DNA of 16,957 nt from DASQDT01 sp036380435 (GCA_036380435.1 DASVES010000269.1:1-16957); one strand, 5' to 3'; positions 1 to 6,734 are shown, numbered from the stretch's first letter. Made by a program: numbers and translations. Notes: a model not told the origin generated them from the letters alone.

Positions 1-1
1 A

Positions 2-634
2 CAGCGCATGCAGATCATCGCCGTGCGCCAGCGCGACACGCGCATGGTCGGCTGCACGGGCGACGCGCAGATCATCATCAGCAACTCCGACCTCGAAGAC
101 TTGATCGTCTCCGTCCTCGAAGCCTGCGACTCGCCGGCCGACGTGCGCACGCTTCGTAGCCTCGTCATGTCGCGCCTGCCCGTGATGGACATCTATCTCG
201 TCCCGCTGGGCGGCGACGACGCGGAGGACGGCCACCGCGGCTTCGACCCCGTGGACGGGCGCGAGAACCCCGAGCAAGTGCTGCTCAGACGGGAGGCGGA
301 GAGTGGGCGAGACGGTTTGGTGGATCGGTTCATGGAAGGCCTGTCGGCGAGTGTGCGCGGCAAGACCAAGCAGTACGACCGGATGCTCGGCGTGCTGTGG
401 CACTGCTACCTGAACCCGGTGCACGTGACGCAGCTCGAAGTCGCCGCGATGCTCGGCGTCTCCGATTCGCTCGTCACAGAATACCGGCGGCGCATCGAGC
501 GCGAGTTACGCGCACTCGCTATAGCGGGTGTCGCCGAGGCGCGCGCCTTCGAGGCGGCGCTGAGGGAACGTGTTTCGCGCCTTCCGGGCTGCTCGCCTCC
601 CGCGAGGTCGAGCCGTCTGCAGACGGTCGCGTGA
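2..634 (+). CDS. sigma-70-like RNA polymerase sigma factor / HTH regulator, probably 5'-truncated by the window edge
   Basis: The frame is open from base 2, and the first ATG (base 8) has no room for a visible ribosome binding site, so the true start may lie outside the window. From that ATG the product is 208 aa. Residues about 125-170 hold a helix-turn-helix of sigma region 4 type: an aromatic-rich helix (LWHCYL), then QLEVAAMLGVSDSLVTEYRR, followed by a basic amphipathic tail. Residues 70-110 are acidic and charged and resemble the linker before region 4. The N-terminal third (IIISNSDLEDLIVSVLEA) is not recognised. It probably binds promoter DNA as a sigma factor or sigma-like regulator in the cytoplasm. 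The last 20 residues (Pro/Ser/Arg-rich) look unconserved. A non-sigma HTH protein is the alternative. Confidence 0.55.
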   Translation, partial: QRMQIIAVRQRDTRMVGCTGDAQIIISNSDLEDLIVSVLEACDSPADVRTLRSLVMSRLPVMDIYLVPLGGDDAEDGHRGFDPVDGRENPEQVLLRREAESGRDGLVDRFMEGLSASVRGKTKQYDRMLGVLWHCYLNPVHVTQLEVAAMLGVSDSLVTEYRRRIERELRALAIAGVAEARAFEAALRERVSRLPGCSPPARSSRLQTVA

Positions 635-717
635 ACGTGCTACTGCCGCTTTATTAGCGTTCGGGTTCTTGTGCTCGCGCGGTTTCGAGTAGAGGGCGGT
701 GGCTGATAGTGGGCGCT

Positions 718-865
718 CGACTTACCTTTTTGGAATTGAACAAAATAACCATTCTGTTCAATTATGCCATATCCGAGATGATGTTTTATTGAGGCTTCTG
801 TGGATAAAAGAGTATGGGATTTTTACTGTAATGTTCAATTTGGAAATTATATGGTGGTCCCACAG
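718..865. other. AT-rich island in a GC-rich intergenic region
   Basis: The stretch between the sigma-like gene and the small minus-strand ORF switches abruptly to A+T-rich sequence, unlike both flanks. It contains the 9-mer AATTGAACA and two copies of its complement. A GTG-started frame of 66 codons (699-899) crosses it, but it has no ribosome binding site and no recognisable sequence, so I do not call it a gene. The composition fits foreign DNA or a regulatory region. Confidence 0.5.
734..763. repeat. 9-bp perfect inverted repeat AATTGAACA-N12-TGTTCAATT, with a third half-site at 832-840
   Basis: AATTGAACA at 734-742 and TGTTCAATT at 755-763 are exact reverse complements separated by 12 nt. 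TGTTCAATT recurs at 832-840, 77 nt further on in the same orientation as the second arm. Arm-to-arm centre spacing is 21 bp, two helical turns, which suits a dimeric regulator. No HTH regulator of known specificity can be tied to it. It could equally be the decayed end of a mobile element. Confidence 0.4.
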
Positions 866-885
866 ATCGCCACCTATAGAGGGCT

Positions 886-1092
886 TTAAGCCACGTTAAC
901 CTGCCGCCCGCCCTCCGCCGCCACGTTGGTCTGCACCTCGGGGACGCGGGCCGAGAGCTTCCGCACACGCTCCATCGACTCGCACGCCCGCGTGAACCTC
1001 TTCTGCGCCGCCGTCAGCCGCTTCTCCCAGTACGCGCTCAGCGTCAGCGTGATTGATTGCCGCATCACGCCCGTGTAGCGCAGCTCGATCAT
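886..1092 (-). CDS. small conserved-looking hypothetical protein (68 aa)
   Basis: Reading from the ATG at 1092 gives 68 aa. An upstream in-frame TTG at 1140 would give 84 aa, but neither start has a clear ribosome binding site. The protein is highly charged and probably helical (YWEKRLTAAQKRFTRACESMERVRKL), with a C-terminal tail ending in a pattern like QTNVAAEGGRQVNVA. That tail resembles small hypothetical proteins from soil bacteria that I recall only generally, so no function is offered. The gene lies downstream of a 12-codon ORF (1153-1191) with a good Shine-Dalgarno, and an IS630 element sits just upstream. A decayed or frameshifted gene is possible. Confidence 0.4.
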   Translation of the reverse strand: MIELRYTGVMRQSITLTLSAYWEKRLTAAQKRFTRACESMERVRKLSARVPEVQTNVAAEGGRQVNVA

Positions 1093-1152
1093 CGACAGGG
1101 GCGGGAGTGAAGAGGTGTGGCACCGCCTGACTATTGACAACCGCGCGCCCCG

Positions 1153-1191
1153 TCAATCCTCCTCCCGCTCCTCTTCAATTCTCTGCTCCAT
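1153..1191 (-). CDS. 12-codon mini-ORF with a strong ribosome binding site; leader peptide or frameshifted start of the downstream small gene
   Basis: On the minus strand AGGAAGGAG lies 5 nt before an ATG at 1191, which opens a frame of 12 codons (mostly Glu/Arg) ending in TGA. The following small gene (886-1092) lacks its own binding site. This could therefore be a leader peptide, or the original N-terminus now separated by a frameshift. The right-hand end of the Shine-Dalgarno coincides with the IS target dinucleotide at 1205-1206, so the IS has split this gene from its promoter. Confidence 0.25.
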   Translation of the reverse strand: MEQRIEEEREED

Positions 1192-1206
1192 CGCTTCTCC
1201 TTCCTA

Positions 1207-1233
1207 TTACGGTTTGCGCTTGCATTGGCACTA
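1207..1233 (+). repeat. IS630 left terminal inverted repeat
   Basis: Starts TTACGGTTTGC and ends GGCACTA. It pairs with 2182-2208, with mismatches at repeat positions 12, 13 and 20. Confidence 0.9.
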
Positions 1234-1251
1234 TGAGTGCCCACACTCATA
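1232..1251 (+). promoter_or_regulatory. 8-bp hairpin just upstream of the transposase start
   Basis: TATGAGTG (1232-1239) and CACTCATA (1244-1251) pair perfectly around a CCCA loop, ending 4 nt before the transposase ATG at 1256. The transposase has no obvious Shine-Dalgarno. A stem here could limit translation from read-through transcripts entering the element, as known for other insertion sequences; that role is inferred. Confidence 0.4.
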
Positions 1252-1255
1252 AGCC

Positions 1256-2184
1256 ATGCAAGCCTATTCGACTGATTTACGAGAGAAGGTTGCTCTCGCT
1301 TATGAACATCACGATTACACTTTGGACGAAGTGGCCGAACTCTTCGATGTCGGACGGCGCACCGTCGCCCGCTTCGTACACAAGCACCGCGCGGGGTTGA
1401 GCCTCGCGCCGCAGCCGCACGCCGGGGGCTACCCGACCACGCTGGCTGCCAAGACACTCTCGACGCTGCGCGACAAAGTAGTCGAGACGCCGGACGCGAC
1501 GCTCCGCGAACTCGCCAGCTATTTGAAAACCAAAGCCCATGTGCAAGTTCATCCCTCGACCGTCTGCCGCGCGCTGCAACGCTTAGGTCTGCCGCGAAAA
1601 AAAAGACGCTCGCCGCCAACGAAAGGGATGAAGCACAACGACTCGCCTTCCGGCAGCGGATGGAGAGCATTGATCGCCGCAAGCTCGTCTTTACTGATGA
1701 AACGGGCTTTCACCTGGCTTTCACGCGCGCCTTCGGGCGTGCCCCGCGTGGCCAGCGTGTGGTCGGCCATGTGCCGTTTAAGCGCGGGCCGAACCATTCT
1801 CTGATCGGCAGCCTCGGGCTGCGCGGCGTGGTCGCCTCTTTGTTGCTCACGGGCAGCGTTGACCACTTGGTCTTCGACGCCTTTGTCAATGAACTGTTGT
1901 TGCCACGGCTGCGCGCGGGGGATGTGCTGTTGCTCGACAATTTACCTGCGCATAAAGCCAGCGCCGTCGAAGAGTCAGCCGCCAGAGCGAGAGCGCAGGT
2001 CAGCTGGCTGCCGGCTTACTCGCCAGACTTCTCGCCAAACGAGAACTGCTGGCTCAAGATCAAGACCTTCGTGCGTGGTCAGCAGCCACGCACCGCGCCG
2101 GACTTGAACGAGGCTCTCAGTGCAGCCATCCGAGCCGTGTGCAAACAAGACATTGCGGCTTGGTTCAAACATTGTGGCTATTAG
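1256..2184 (+). CDS. IS630-family DDE transposase, two overlapping frames joined by -1 frameshifting
   Basis: Catalyses cut-and-paste transposition into TA sites. The first frame (1256-1804) encodes the N-terminal DNA-binding part: an HTH around YTLDEVAELFDVGRRTVARF and a winged-helix region ending near RLGLPRKKRR. The second frame is -1 relative to it and carries the catalytic domain. Its only internal ATG (1660) is too late to include the whole domain. Switching frame at the A8 run (1597-1604) gives one product of about 309 aa, reading KKTLAANERDE straight into FTDETGFH. The DDE triad is visible as the Asp of FTDETG, the Asp of LLLDNLPAHK and the Glu of SPNENCW. The last two are separated by 34 residues, the DD34E spacing of this family. 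Family length and motif order are normal. A fixed frameshift mutation is the alternative, but the slippery site favours programmed frameshifting or polymerase slippage. Confidence 0.88.
1597..1604 (+). promoter_or_regulatory. A8 slippery site for transposase frameshifting
   Basis: Eight consecutive A residues read as CGA-AAA-AAA-AGA in the first frame and AAA-AAA-AAG in the -1 frame. The protein similarity to IS630 transposases passes from one frame to the other exactly here. Confidence 0.7.
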
Positions 2185-2208
2185 TGCCTATGCAACTGCA
2201 AACCGTAA
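2182..2208 (-). repeat. IS630 right terminal inverted repeat
   Basis: Reverse complement of the left end at 24 of 27 positions. It includes the transposase stop codon (2182-2184). Confidence 0.9.
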
Positions 2209-2210
2209 TA

Positions 2211-2411
2211 AGTGTTAAGAAAGGCGGGGCGGGAACGGGCAGTGTTGACGATTTCGTTGCCGTCATCACCGAAGACGGAGGCACTTGCGCCGTGCGGCTC
2301 CACGACGGGCCGGGCGGCTACCCGAGTTACAAATGCTCATCCGGGCTGCGCCCCGGTCATCCGGAAAAAGATTTCGGGACGAGTTCTAACGACTTTTGGG
2401 CCGGCATGTGA
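2211..2411 (+). pseudogene. possible gene remnant cut off by the IS630 right end
   Basis: Immediately after the target TA a frame runs to a TGA at 2409-2411, with G/C-rich third codon positions and plausible protein sequence (DDFVAVITEDGG, then Tyr/Cys/Gly-rich to a C-terminal NDFWAGM). It has no start codon or ribosome binding site of its own outside the IS. Joining it across the IS to the left flank gives unconvincing sequence, so the parent may already have been broken. No family recognised. Confidence 0.25.
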
Positions 2412-2513
2412 TAAAACTGCCGCGCCGACACGGGGACAGGCACCGGATACTTTACTCACGAGTTACGCACCCTATCTCCAATCACCCACGACCTACAGCA
2501 AGGAGATTTAGAA
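2412..2513 (+). promoter_or_regulatory. leader of the beta-helix gene with Shine-Dalgarno AAGGAG (2500-2505)
   Basis: About 100 nt without a gene. AAGGAG lies 8 nt before the ATG at 2514 and fixes that start. A TGT-GATAAA sequence around 2407-2415 could be an extended -10, but I see no convincing -35. Confidence 0.4.
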
Positions 2514-3473
2514 ATGACGAGACTACGCTTCCCCTTCCGAGTCTTAGGGCTCGCCATCCTCACCCTCGCATTCACCACGGCGGCACAGGCACAGGCGACG
2601 AGGACGTTCGTGTCAGGCGTTGGCAACGACGCTGACCCGTGCAGCCGCACCGCCCCGTGCCGCACCTTCTCCGGCGCGCTCATCAAGACCTTCATCAACG
2701 GCGAGATCAACGCGCTCGATCCGGGCGGCTACGGCACGCTGAACGTTACCAAGTCCATCACCGTTGACGGCACCAACGGCTCCGGCTACGGCTCGATTCT
2801 CGCCAGCGGCACCACCGGCGTTATCGTCAACATCGCCCCCGGTAACGTCAACGACCCGCACCGCAGCGTGCGCCTGCGCAACCTCTCCATCAACGGCACG
2901 GGGCCGAGCGGCGCCGTCGGCACACGCACCGGCACTGACGGCGTCCGCATGATCGCCGGATCCTCGCTCATCATCGACAACACGGTCATCAACGACTTCT
3001 CACAGGAGGGCGTCGAGGTGGCCGGCGGGGTCGAGGGCAACCAGATCACCGTCGTCATCAACAACACGGTGATTCGCAACTGCAACGGCACCGGCATCAG
3101 GCTGGCGACCGGCGCGGGCTCGATTGGCGCCATGCTCAGCGACGTGCGCGTCCACACCTGCGCCACCGGCCTATTGGGCGCCAACCGCACCCGCATCAAC
3201 GTCAAGAACGGGGTCTTCTCGCAGAACACTACGGGGCTGAATCAGACCGGCACGGACAACATCACGAACGTGGAGGACGTCTTCGTCACGATCGCCACGA
3301 CCGGCATCCAGTCGAGCGCCGGCAACATCACCCGCGTCTCGAACAGCGTCGTCACCCAAACCCTAACGGGGCTGAACCCGAACGGGGGCACTTTACACTC
3401 CATGAGCGGCAACGCCGTCTTCGGCAATACCGCTGACGGGGCTTTCAACAGCGGGCCTACTCCCAAGTCGTAG
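2514..3473 (+). CDS. exported right-handed beta-helix protein
   Basis: 319 aa. An N-terminal Sec signal peptide (basic MTRLRFPFR, hydrophobic LGLAILTLAFTTAA, then AQAQA) is probably cleaved near residues 26-28. The mature start reads TRTFVSGVGNDADPCSRTAPCRTFSGAL, the two-cysteine opening typical of a family of exported beta-helix proteins, followed by LDPGGYGTLNVTKSITVDG. From about residue 75 onward there are repeated short Asn/Thr/Val-rich strands with N-NTVI and G-I/L patterns, as in pectate-lyase-like parallel beta-helices. No catalytic residues can be assigned. Such folds bind or cleave polysaccharides, or serve as surface or adhesin-like domains; which applies here is unknown. The start is well supported by AAGGAG at 2500. 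A GC-rich hairpin follows 23 nt after the stop. Confidence 0.85.
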   Translation: MTRLRFPFRVLGLAILTLAFTTAAQAQATRTFVSGVGNDADPCSRTAPCRTFSGALIKTFINGEINALDPGGYGTLNVTKSITVDGTNGSGYGSILASGTTGVIVNIAPGNVNDPHRSVRLRNLSINGTGPSGAVGTRTGTDGVRMIAGSSLIIDNTVINDFSQEGVEVAGGVEGNQITVVINNTVIRNCNGTGIRLATGAGSIGAMLSDVRVHTCATGLLGANRTRINVKNGVFSQNTTGLNQTGTDNITNVEDVFVTIATTGIQSSAGNITRVSNSVVTQTLTGLNPNGGTLHSMSGNAVFGNTADGAFNSGPTPKS

Positions 3474-3496
3474 GCTGAACGCGACTCGTTCCACAC

Positions 3497-3537
3497 CCGG
3501 CGCCCCCGTCCGCTCCCCGAGCAGGCGGGGGCGCCGG
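3497..3537 (+). terminator. 12-bp GC-rich hairpin after the beta-helix gene
   Basis: CCGGCGCCCCCG (3497-3508) and CGGGGGCGCCGG (3526-3537) pair perfectly around a 17-nt loop. No U-tract follows, so it may be an atypical terminator or a transcript-end stabiliser. Confidence 0.55.
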
Positions 3538-3742
3538 TCATGTCTCGGCCCCTTAAATCGCTCTGTCCTGCTCCGCGTAGTGTTCGCGGTAAGCTCCGCG
3601 CGCGCGCGACCCGTGCGCGGTTCTCGGTGTCATCTTGAGAGCCGCGCTGTTCGCGCGTCGGATGCCTGCCGTTGCCAGACCTCGAATTGCCTTACGGCTA
3701 CGACTCCTGGTTTTTCTTCCCTGCCGATATAGTTCGTCAAGG
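3538..3742. other. gene-free gap between convergent genes
   Basis: The beta-helix gene and the minus-strand amidohydrolase converge here. Apart from the hairpin at 3497-3537 I see no RNA gene, repeat or credible ORF. Confidence 0.5.
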
Positions 3743-5014
3743 TCATTTGTTTTCTTTGAAGATTTGGCCGTTCTTCATGACAAAGGTCACCGCCTTGAGC
3801 GTGTCAAGGTTGTCGAGGGGATTGGCTGCGGTCGCGATGATGTCCGCTTTCATCCCGACGCGCAGCGCGCCGCGTTCCTTCTCGACGCCGAGCAGGCGTG
3901 CGGCGTTCGTCGTCAAAGCTTGTAAAATCACCCGTGCCGGGATGCCCGCTTCAACCCAGTTGTCTATCGTCTCGATGGACAACCTGCCGCGCGAATACTC
4001 CTTCGTCGTGAAGATTACGTCGGGGCCGAAAACGAGCGTAACGCCGATCTGATGTGCGCGCTTGACCGGGTCGATAAACCACCGCTCGTTGACCTGCTTG
4101 TTGGCTCCCGCCGTGCGGAACTCCCGAGCATCCGTCTCCGTAAAGGGGGTCGGGACGAGCGCCACTCCATTGCGCTTCGCGATCACCAACGTCTCGTTCG
4201 ACATGGCGACGCCGTGCTCGATGGAGGCGACGCCGGCCTCCGCCGCGTTGCGCGCGCCCGCTTCCGTCCAGCAATGGGCGGCGACCTTTAGCCCGGCACG
4301 TGCAGCTTCTTCAATCACAAAGCGGATGTCTTCGACGGAGTAGATGTATCGCTGATCGTCAACGACCAGCTTGATGACGCGCGCTCCGTAATGGATATTC
4401 TCTCGGATCGCCTTTTTTAGTTCATCGCGTGTGTCGGCGTAAAAATACTCCGGGTTGCCGAGACCGGGTTTATCCGGTTGCATCTGAAATTGTCCGCCAA
4501 ACGGCGCGATGATCCGGCCGGCGTTGATAATTGTCGGCCCCGGCACCAGCCCTTCATCTATCGAGCGGCGCAGGTCAGTGTCGGCATAATTACCCGCGTT
4601 GCCGATGTCGCGCACGGTGGTGAATCCGGTCTCCAGCATCGAACGAGCATTAGCAACGCCCTGTATCGCGCGATAACCGTTCGAGTCGAGAAGAGTTGTA
4701 AAGTAGTAGTTGCCGCCATCGCGCCCCCGCCGCGTCGTCATACACAGATGCGTATGTGCGTCGAACAAGCCGGGCAGCACCGTCCGGTTTGATAAATCGA
4801 TGACCAACGCCCCGGCGGGGATTTTAACGTCAGGGCCAACGGCCTTGATCGTTTGGCCTTCGACGAGAATGATCTGATTGCCGGTGACAGTACCCGCCTC
4901 CGGGTCAACCAGCTTACCAGCCTTAATCGCCGTCACTTGCGCACGTCCAACGGCGTGGCAGAAGACGATCAACACTATGACGAATACTAACTTGAAAGCG
5001 TTCGTAAATTTCAT
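3743..5014 (-). CDS. exported amidohydrolase-superfamily metallohydrolase (imidazolonepropionase/prolidase-like)
   Basis: 423 aa, with GGAGGA 5-7 nt before the ATG at 5014. Residues 1-26 are a signal peptide (KLVFVIVLIVFCHAVGRAQ), so the enzyme acts outside the cytoplasm. The amidohydrolase plan is complete: an N-terminal beta-sandwich (TAIKAGKLVDPEAGTV), metal ligands H87 and H89 in DAHTH, a candidate carbamylated lysine K215 in VIKL, ligands H247 (AAHCW) and H267 (EHG), and the catalytic Asp D332 in GPDV. The C-terminal MKADIIATAANPL segment is typical of the family. Exported relatives hydrolyse cyclic amides or Xaa-Pro/Xaa-Lys-type dipeptides; the substrate cannot be read from sequence. 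It stands alone, divergent from the beta-helix gene at 5348. A peptide- or amide-scavenging role is inference. Confidence 0.87.
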   Translation of the reverse strand: MKFTNAFKLVFVIVLIVFCHAVGRAQVTAIKAGKLVDPEAGTVTGNQIILVEGQTIKAVGPDVKIPAGALVIDLSNRTVLPGLFDAHTHLCMTTRRGRDGGNYYFTTLLDSNGYRAIQGVANARSMLETGFTTVRDIGNAGNYADTDLRRSIDEGLVPGPTIINAGRIIAPFGGQFQMQPDKPGLGNPEYFYADTRDELKKAIRENIHYGARVIKLVVDDQRYIYSVEDIRFVIEEAARAGLKVAAHCWTEAGARNAAEAGVASIEHGVAMSNETLVIAKRNGVALVPTPFTETDAREFRTAGANKQVNERWFIDPVKRAHQIGVTLVFGPDVIFTTKEYSRGRLSIETIDNWVEAGIPARVILQALTTNAARLLGVEKERGALRVGMKADIIATAANPLDNLDTLKAVTFVMKNGQIFKENK

Positions 5015-5211
5015 ACATCCTCCGATTCACAAAGCCGCCCGACGCCCGCCATCAGCCGCCGCGCACACCGATTACCAAACCGCTCCACAAGGCGAAGGCG
5101 AGAGCTGAGGTCGTGAGGCGCATGGGTTTGCGGATTAAATCAAACCGCGGCGCAAAAGGAAAGGCGCCCCTGATAACCCACCCGATCCGCTCCTCCATCG
5201 CCTCGGTTTTT

Positions 5212-5252
5212 AATAGCGAGAGGGAGCCGTCACAACCACGCCCCTCGCTATT
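5212..5252. promoter_or_regulatory. inverted repeat AATAGCGAG-N23-CTCGCTATT overlapping the -35 box
   Basis: The arms at 5212-5220 and 5244-5252 are exact reverse complements, and GGG/CCC next to them extend the pairing with one bulge. The right arm shares its last two bases with the TTGACA at 5251. It could be an operator controlling the promoter, or a hairpin terminating leftward or upstream transcripts. Confidence 0.45.
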
Positions 5253-5279
5253 GACATCCGCCCGGCCCCAGCTTATCTT
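5251..5279 (+). promoter_or_regulatory. sigma-70-type promoter TTGACA-N17-TATCTT
   Basis: A consensus -35 (5251-5256), a 17-nt spacer and a near-consensus -10 (5274-5279) lie 68 nt before the ATG of the beta-helix gene at 5348. This is the best promoter match I see in the window. Confidence 0.65.
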
Positions 5280-5347
5280 TCCGCCCGTCCAGCAGGGCGC
5301 TTACCTCACTACCGGCGCGCAAACACTTCTTGATGAGGAGAACATTA

Positions 5348-6211
5348 ATGCCCGATAACCAGCAGAACACTGATCCGACGACGCCCTCCGAGCCTGAGAC
5401 GGAGGCACAAGCCCCGGCCCCTGTGAGCGCGACGACACAGGCCGCGCTCGACTCTCCCAACACCGTCACGGTCAATCCCGGCGCGCAGACCTTCCCGACC
5501 ATCGGGGCGGCGCTCGCCAGCATTACCGACAACCGCTTGCAGAAGCAATACGAGCTGATCGTCGGCCCCGGCACTTATAACGAGAAGGTGACGATGAAGC
5601 CCTTTGTCACCATCCAGGGCGCGGGGCAGGACGTGACCATCATCACGCAGCCCGCCGCATCGGACGCCTTCAGCGGCGGCACCGTCATCGCCGCCAGCAA
5701 TTGCACGCTCGCCAATGTCACCGTCAGCAGCCTCGGCGGCCACTGGGGTTCCTACAGCACGGCGCTCTCTTGCAGCGGCGTCACCGGCTTCTCGTGCGAC
5801 GCTTCAACCTTGCTCGCCGACGACCAGAATCAGGCGGGCATTAATATGTCCACTCTCAACGCGTCGTTGAATACCATCGAACCCGCCTCGCAAATCATTC
5901 TTTCTTACTGCACCATCATCTGCAACGCGCAGAGCAACCAGTCTGGCGCCGTCAGCGTCGGCATCGCCCAGAACTCAACCGCCGAACTACTGGACACAAA
6001 AATCGTCGCCACCGGCGGCTCGCAGTCCTTCGGAGTCATTACCGCCCGCGGCAGCTCCGTCACCCTCGACGACTGCTACATTCAGGGCAGCTCTTTCGCC
6101 CTTTACGACTCCGACTCCAGTTCTCCCATCACCGCCAACAACTGCCAGATTAACGGCAACATCTCCAACGGCGTGACGGTCAACAACAATCCGCCGCCGA
6201 CAAGCGAGTAG
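5348..6211 (+). CDS. beta-helix protein with a pectinesterase-like N-terminal repeat, no signal peptide
   Basis: 287 aa from the ATG at 5348, chosen because GAGGAG (5335-5340) precedes it at proper spacing. An upstream in-frame TTG at 5330 lacks such a site. Residues 1-40 are hydrophilic and Pro/Glu/Ala/Thr-rich with no hydrophobic segment, so it is not a Sec substrate. From about residue 40 it reads NTVTVNPGAQTFPTIGAALASI, then GTYNEKVTMKPFVTIQGAG, the layout of the first coils of pectin-methylesterase-like helices. Later coils are Asn/Ser/Thr/Cys-rich (SYCTII, DDCYI, NNCQI). Pectinesterase catalytic motifs (QAVA, DFIFG) are absent, so enzymatic pectin cleavage is not supported. It may be a cytoplasmic or non-classically exported binding protein. 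Strong promoter upstream; hairpin at 6389 downstream. Confidence 0.75.
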   Translation: MPDNQQNTDPTTPSEPETEAQAPAPVSATTQAALDSPNTVTVNPGAQTFPTIGAALASITDNRLQKQYELIVGPGTYNEKVTMKPFVTIQGAGQDVTIITQPAASDAFSGGTVIAASNCTLANVTVSSLGGHWGSYSTALSCSGVTGFSCDASTLLADDQNQAGINMSTLNASLNTIEPASQIILSYCTIICNAQSNQSGAVSVGIAQNSTAELLDTKIVATGGSQSFGVITARGSSVTLDDCYIQGSSFALYDSDSSSPITANNCQINGNISNGVTVNNNPPPTSE

Positions 6212-6388
6212 GAAGGATGAATGCGGAAACGATGAACGATGAAGGAAAAGCAGGCTCTTAACAGGGATGTATTCGTTATCCGGAAAGCGATCTAACGCCG
6301 GGCATCACCCGCGCCCCTCAGCAACGAACATGAGAAACACGCTGAAGTGGCGTCTGCTGCTCGATGGTCTGACCGGGTGATTAATTTC
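6212..6388. other. gene-free gap after the second beta-helix gene
   Basis: Only very short reading frames (under about 20 codons) are present. No RNA gene, repeat or promoter is recognisable before the hairpin at 6389. Confidence 0.5.
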
Positions 6389-6437
6389 GGAAGGGGCCGC
6401 GGCGGCCGTTATCCGCACGGCTGCCGCGGCCCCTTCC
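6389..6437 (+). terminator. 20-bp GC-rich hairpin (15 bp perfect, then a G-T wobble and 4 bp)
   Basis: GGAAGGGGCCGCGGC (6389-6403) pairs with GCCGCGGCCCCTTCC (6423-6437). The stem continues through one G-T pair and GCCG/CGGC, leaving a 9-nt loop. There is no downstream U-tract on the plus strand. It lies 177 nt after the beta-helix stop codon and probably ends that transcript. Confidence 0.6.
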
Positions 6438-6524
6438 AAGCGCAGAGCCCGTGAGGGTTCGTCAAGGGGGGTGTTGCGACGATGCTATGCGAAGGAGGCT
6501 AGGAAAAGATTAACGGAGGCTTAA

Positions 6525-6644
6525 ATGTTCGTTACACTAATAGCGGTCAGCATTCAGCTATCAGCAGTTAGCCAAACACGAGCCGAAGACGCGTTGCCGC
6601 CGATGAATAAATCTCTGGTTCGCCATCTTCCGGCTGAACGCTGA
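6525..6644 (+). CDS. small ORF (39 aa) with a strong ribosome binding site, running through a repeat element
   Basis: GGAGG is placed 5 nt before an ATG at 6525. The frame continues for 39 codons to TGA at 6642-6644 and covers most of the repeat at 6542-6665. The first 20 residues are moderately hydrophobic (MFVTLIAVSIQLSAVSQTRA) and resemble a signal or membrane segment. Because the sequence is mostly that of a dispersed repeat, coding may be accidental. No family recognised. Confidence 0.25.
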   Translation: MFVTLIAVSIQLSAVSQTRAEDALPPMNKSLVRHLPAER

Positions 6645-6665
6645 TAGCTCATCGCTGATCGCTCC
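6542..6665 (-). repeat. dispersed heptamer-armed palindromic element, copy A
   Basis: The left arm is four heptamers of form AGCNNNN (6542-6569) plus AGCC. The right arm (6632-6663) is their imperfect complement, agreeing at 25 of 32 positions. The 58-nt core (6574-6631), read on the minus strand, matches the core of the copy at 12502-12561 at about 41 of the first 52 positions (GCGAACC, GAGATTT and CGGCGGC are shared). Length, arms and a conserved core suggest a non-autonomous mobile or REP/MITE-like family. No flanking target duplication is obvious. Confidence 0.7.
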
Positions 6666-6734
6666 TCCATTGAAACACGGCCCGGCCGGCGCTCGTATTC
6701 TGTGACTGAGAACGACGAAAGGAGCCGGACGCGG

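Larger units (their letters stand above)
1207..2208 (+). mobile_element. complete IS630-family insertion sequence (1002 bp) with TA target duplication
   Basis: The element begins TTACGGTTTGC at 1207 and ends with the inverted copy at 2208. It is flanked on both sides by TA (1205-1206 and 2209-2210), the target duplication of IS630/Tc1-type elements. The 27-nt terminal repeats (1207-1233 and 2182-2208) agree at 24 of 27 positions. The transposase reading frames fill the interior, and the stop codon TAG falls inside the right terminal repeat. Intact ends and duplication suggest a recent insertion. Element name is not assigned. Confidence 0.93.

Noticed and set aside
699..899. 66-codon GTG-started ORF in the AT-rich island
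   Set aside because: No ribosome binding site, no recognisable domain, and it overlaps the C-terminus of the opposite-strand small gene.
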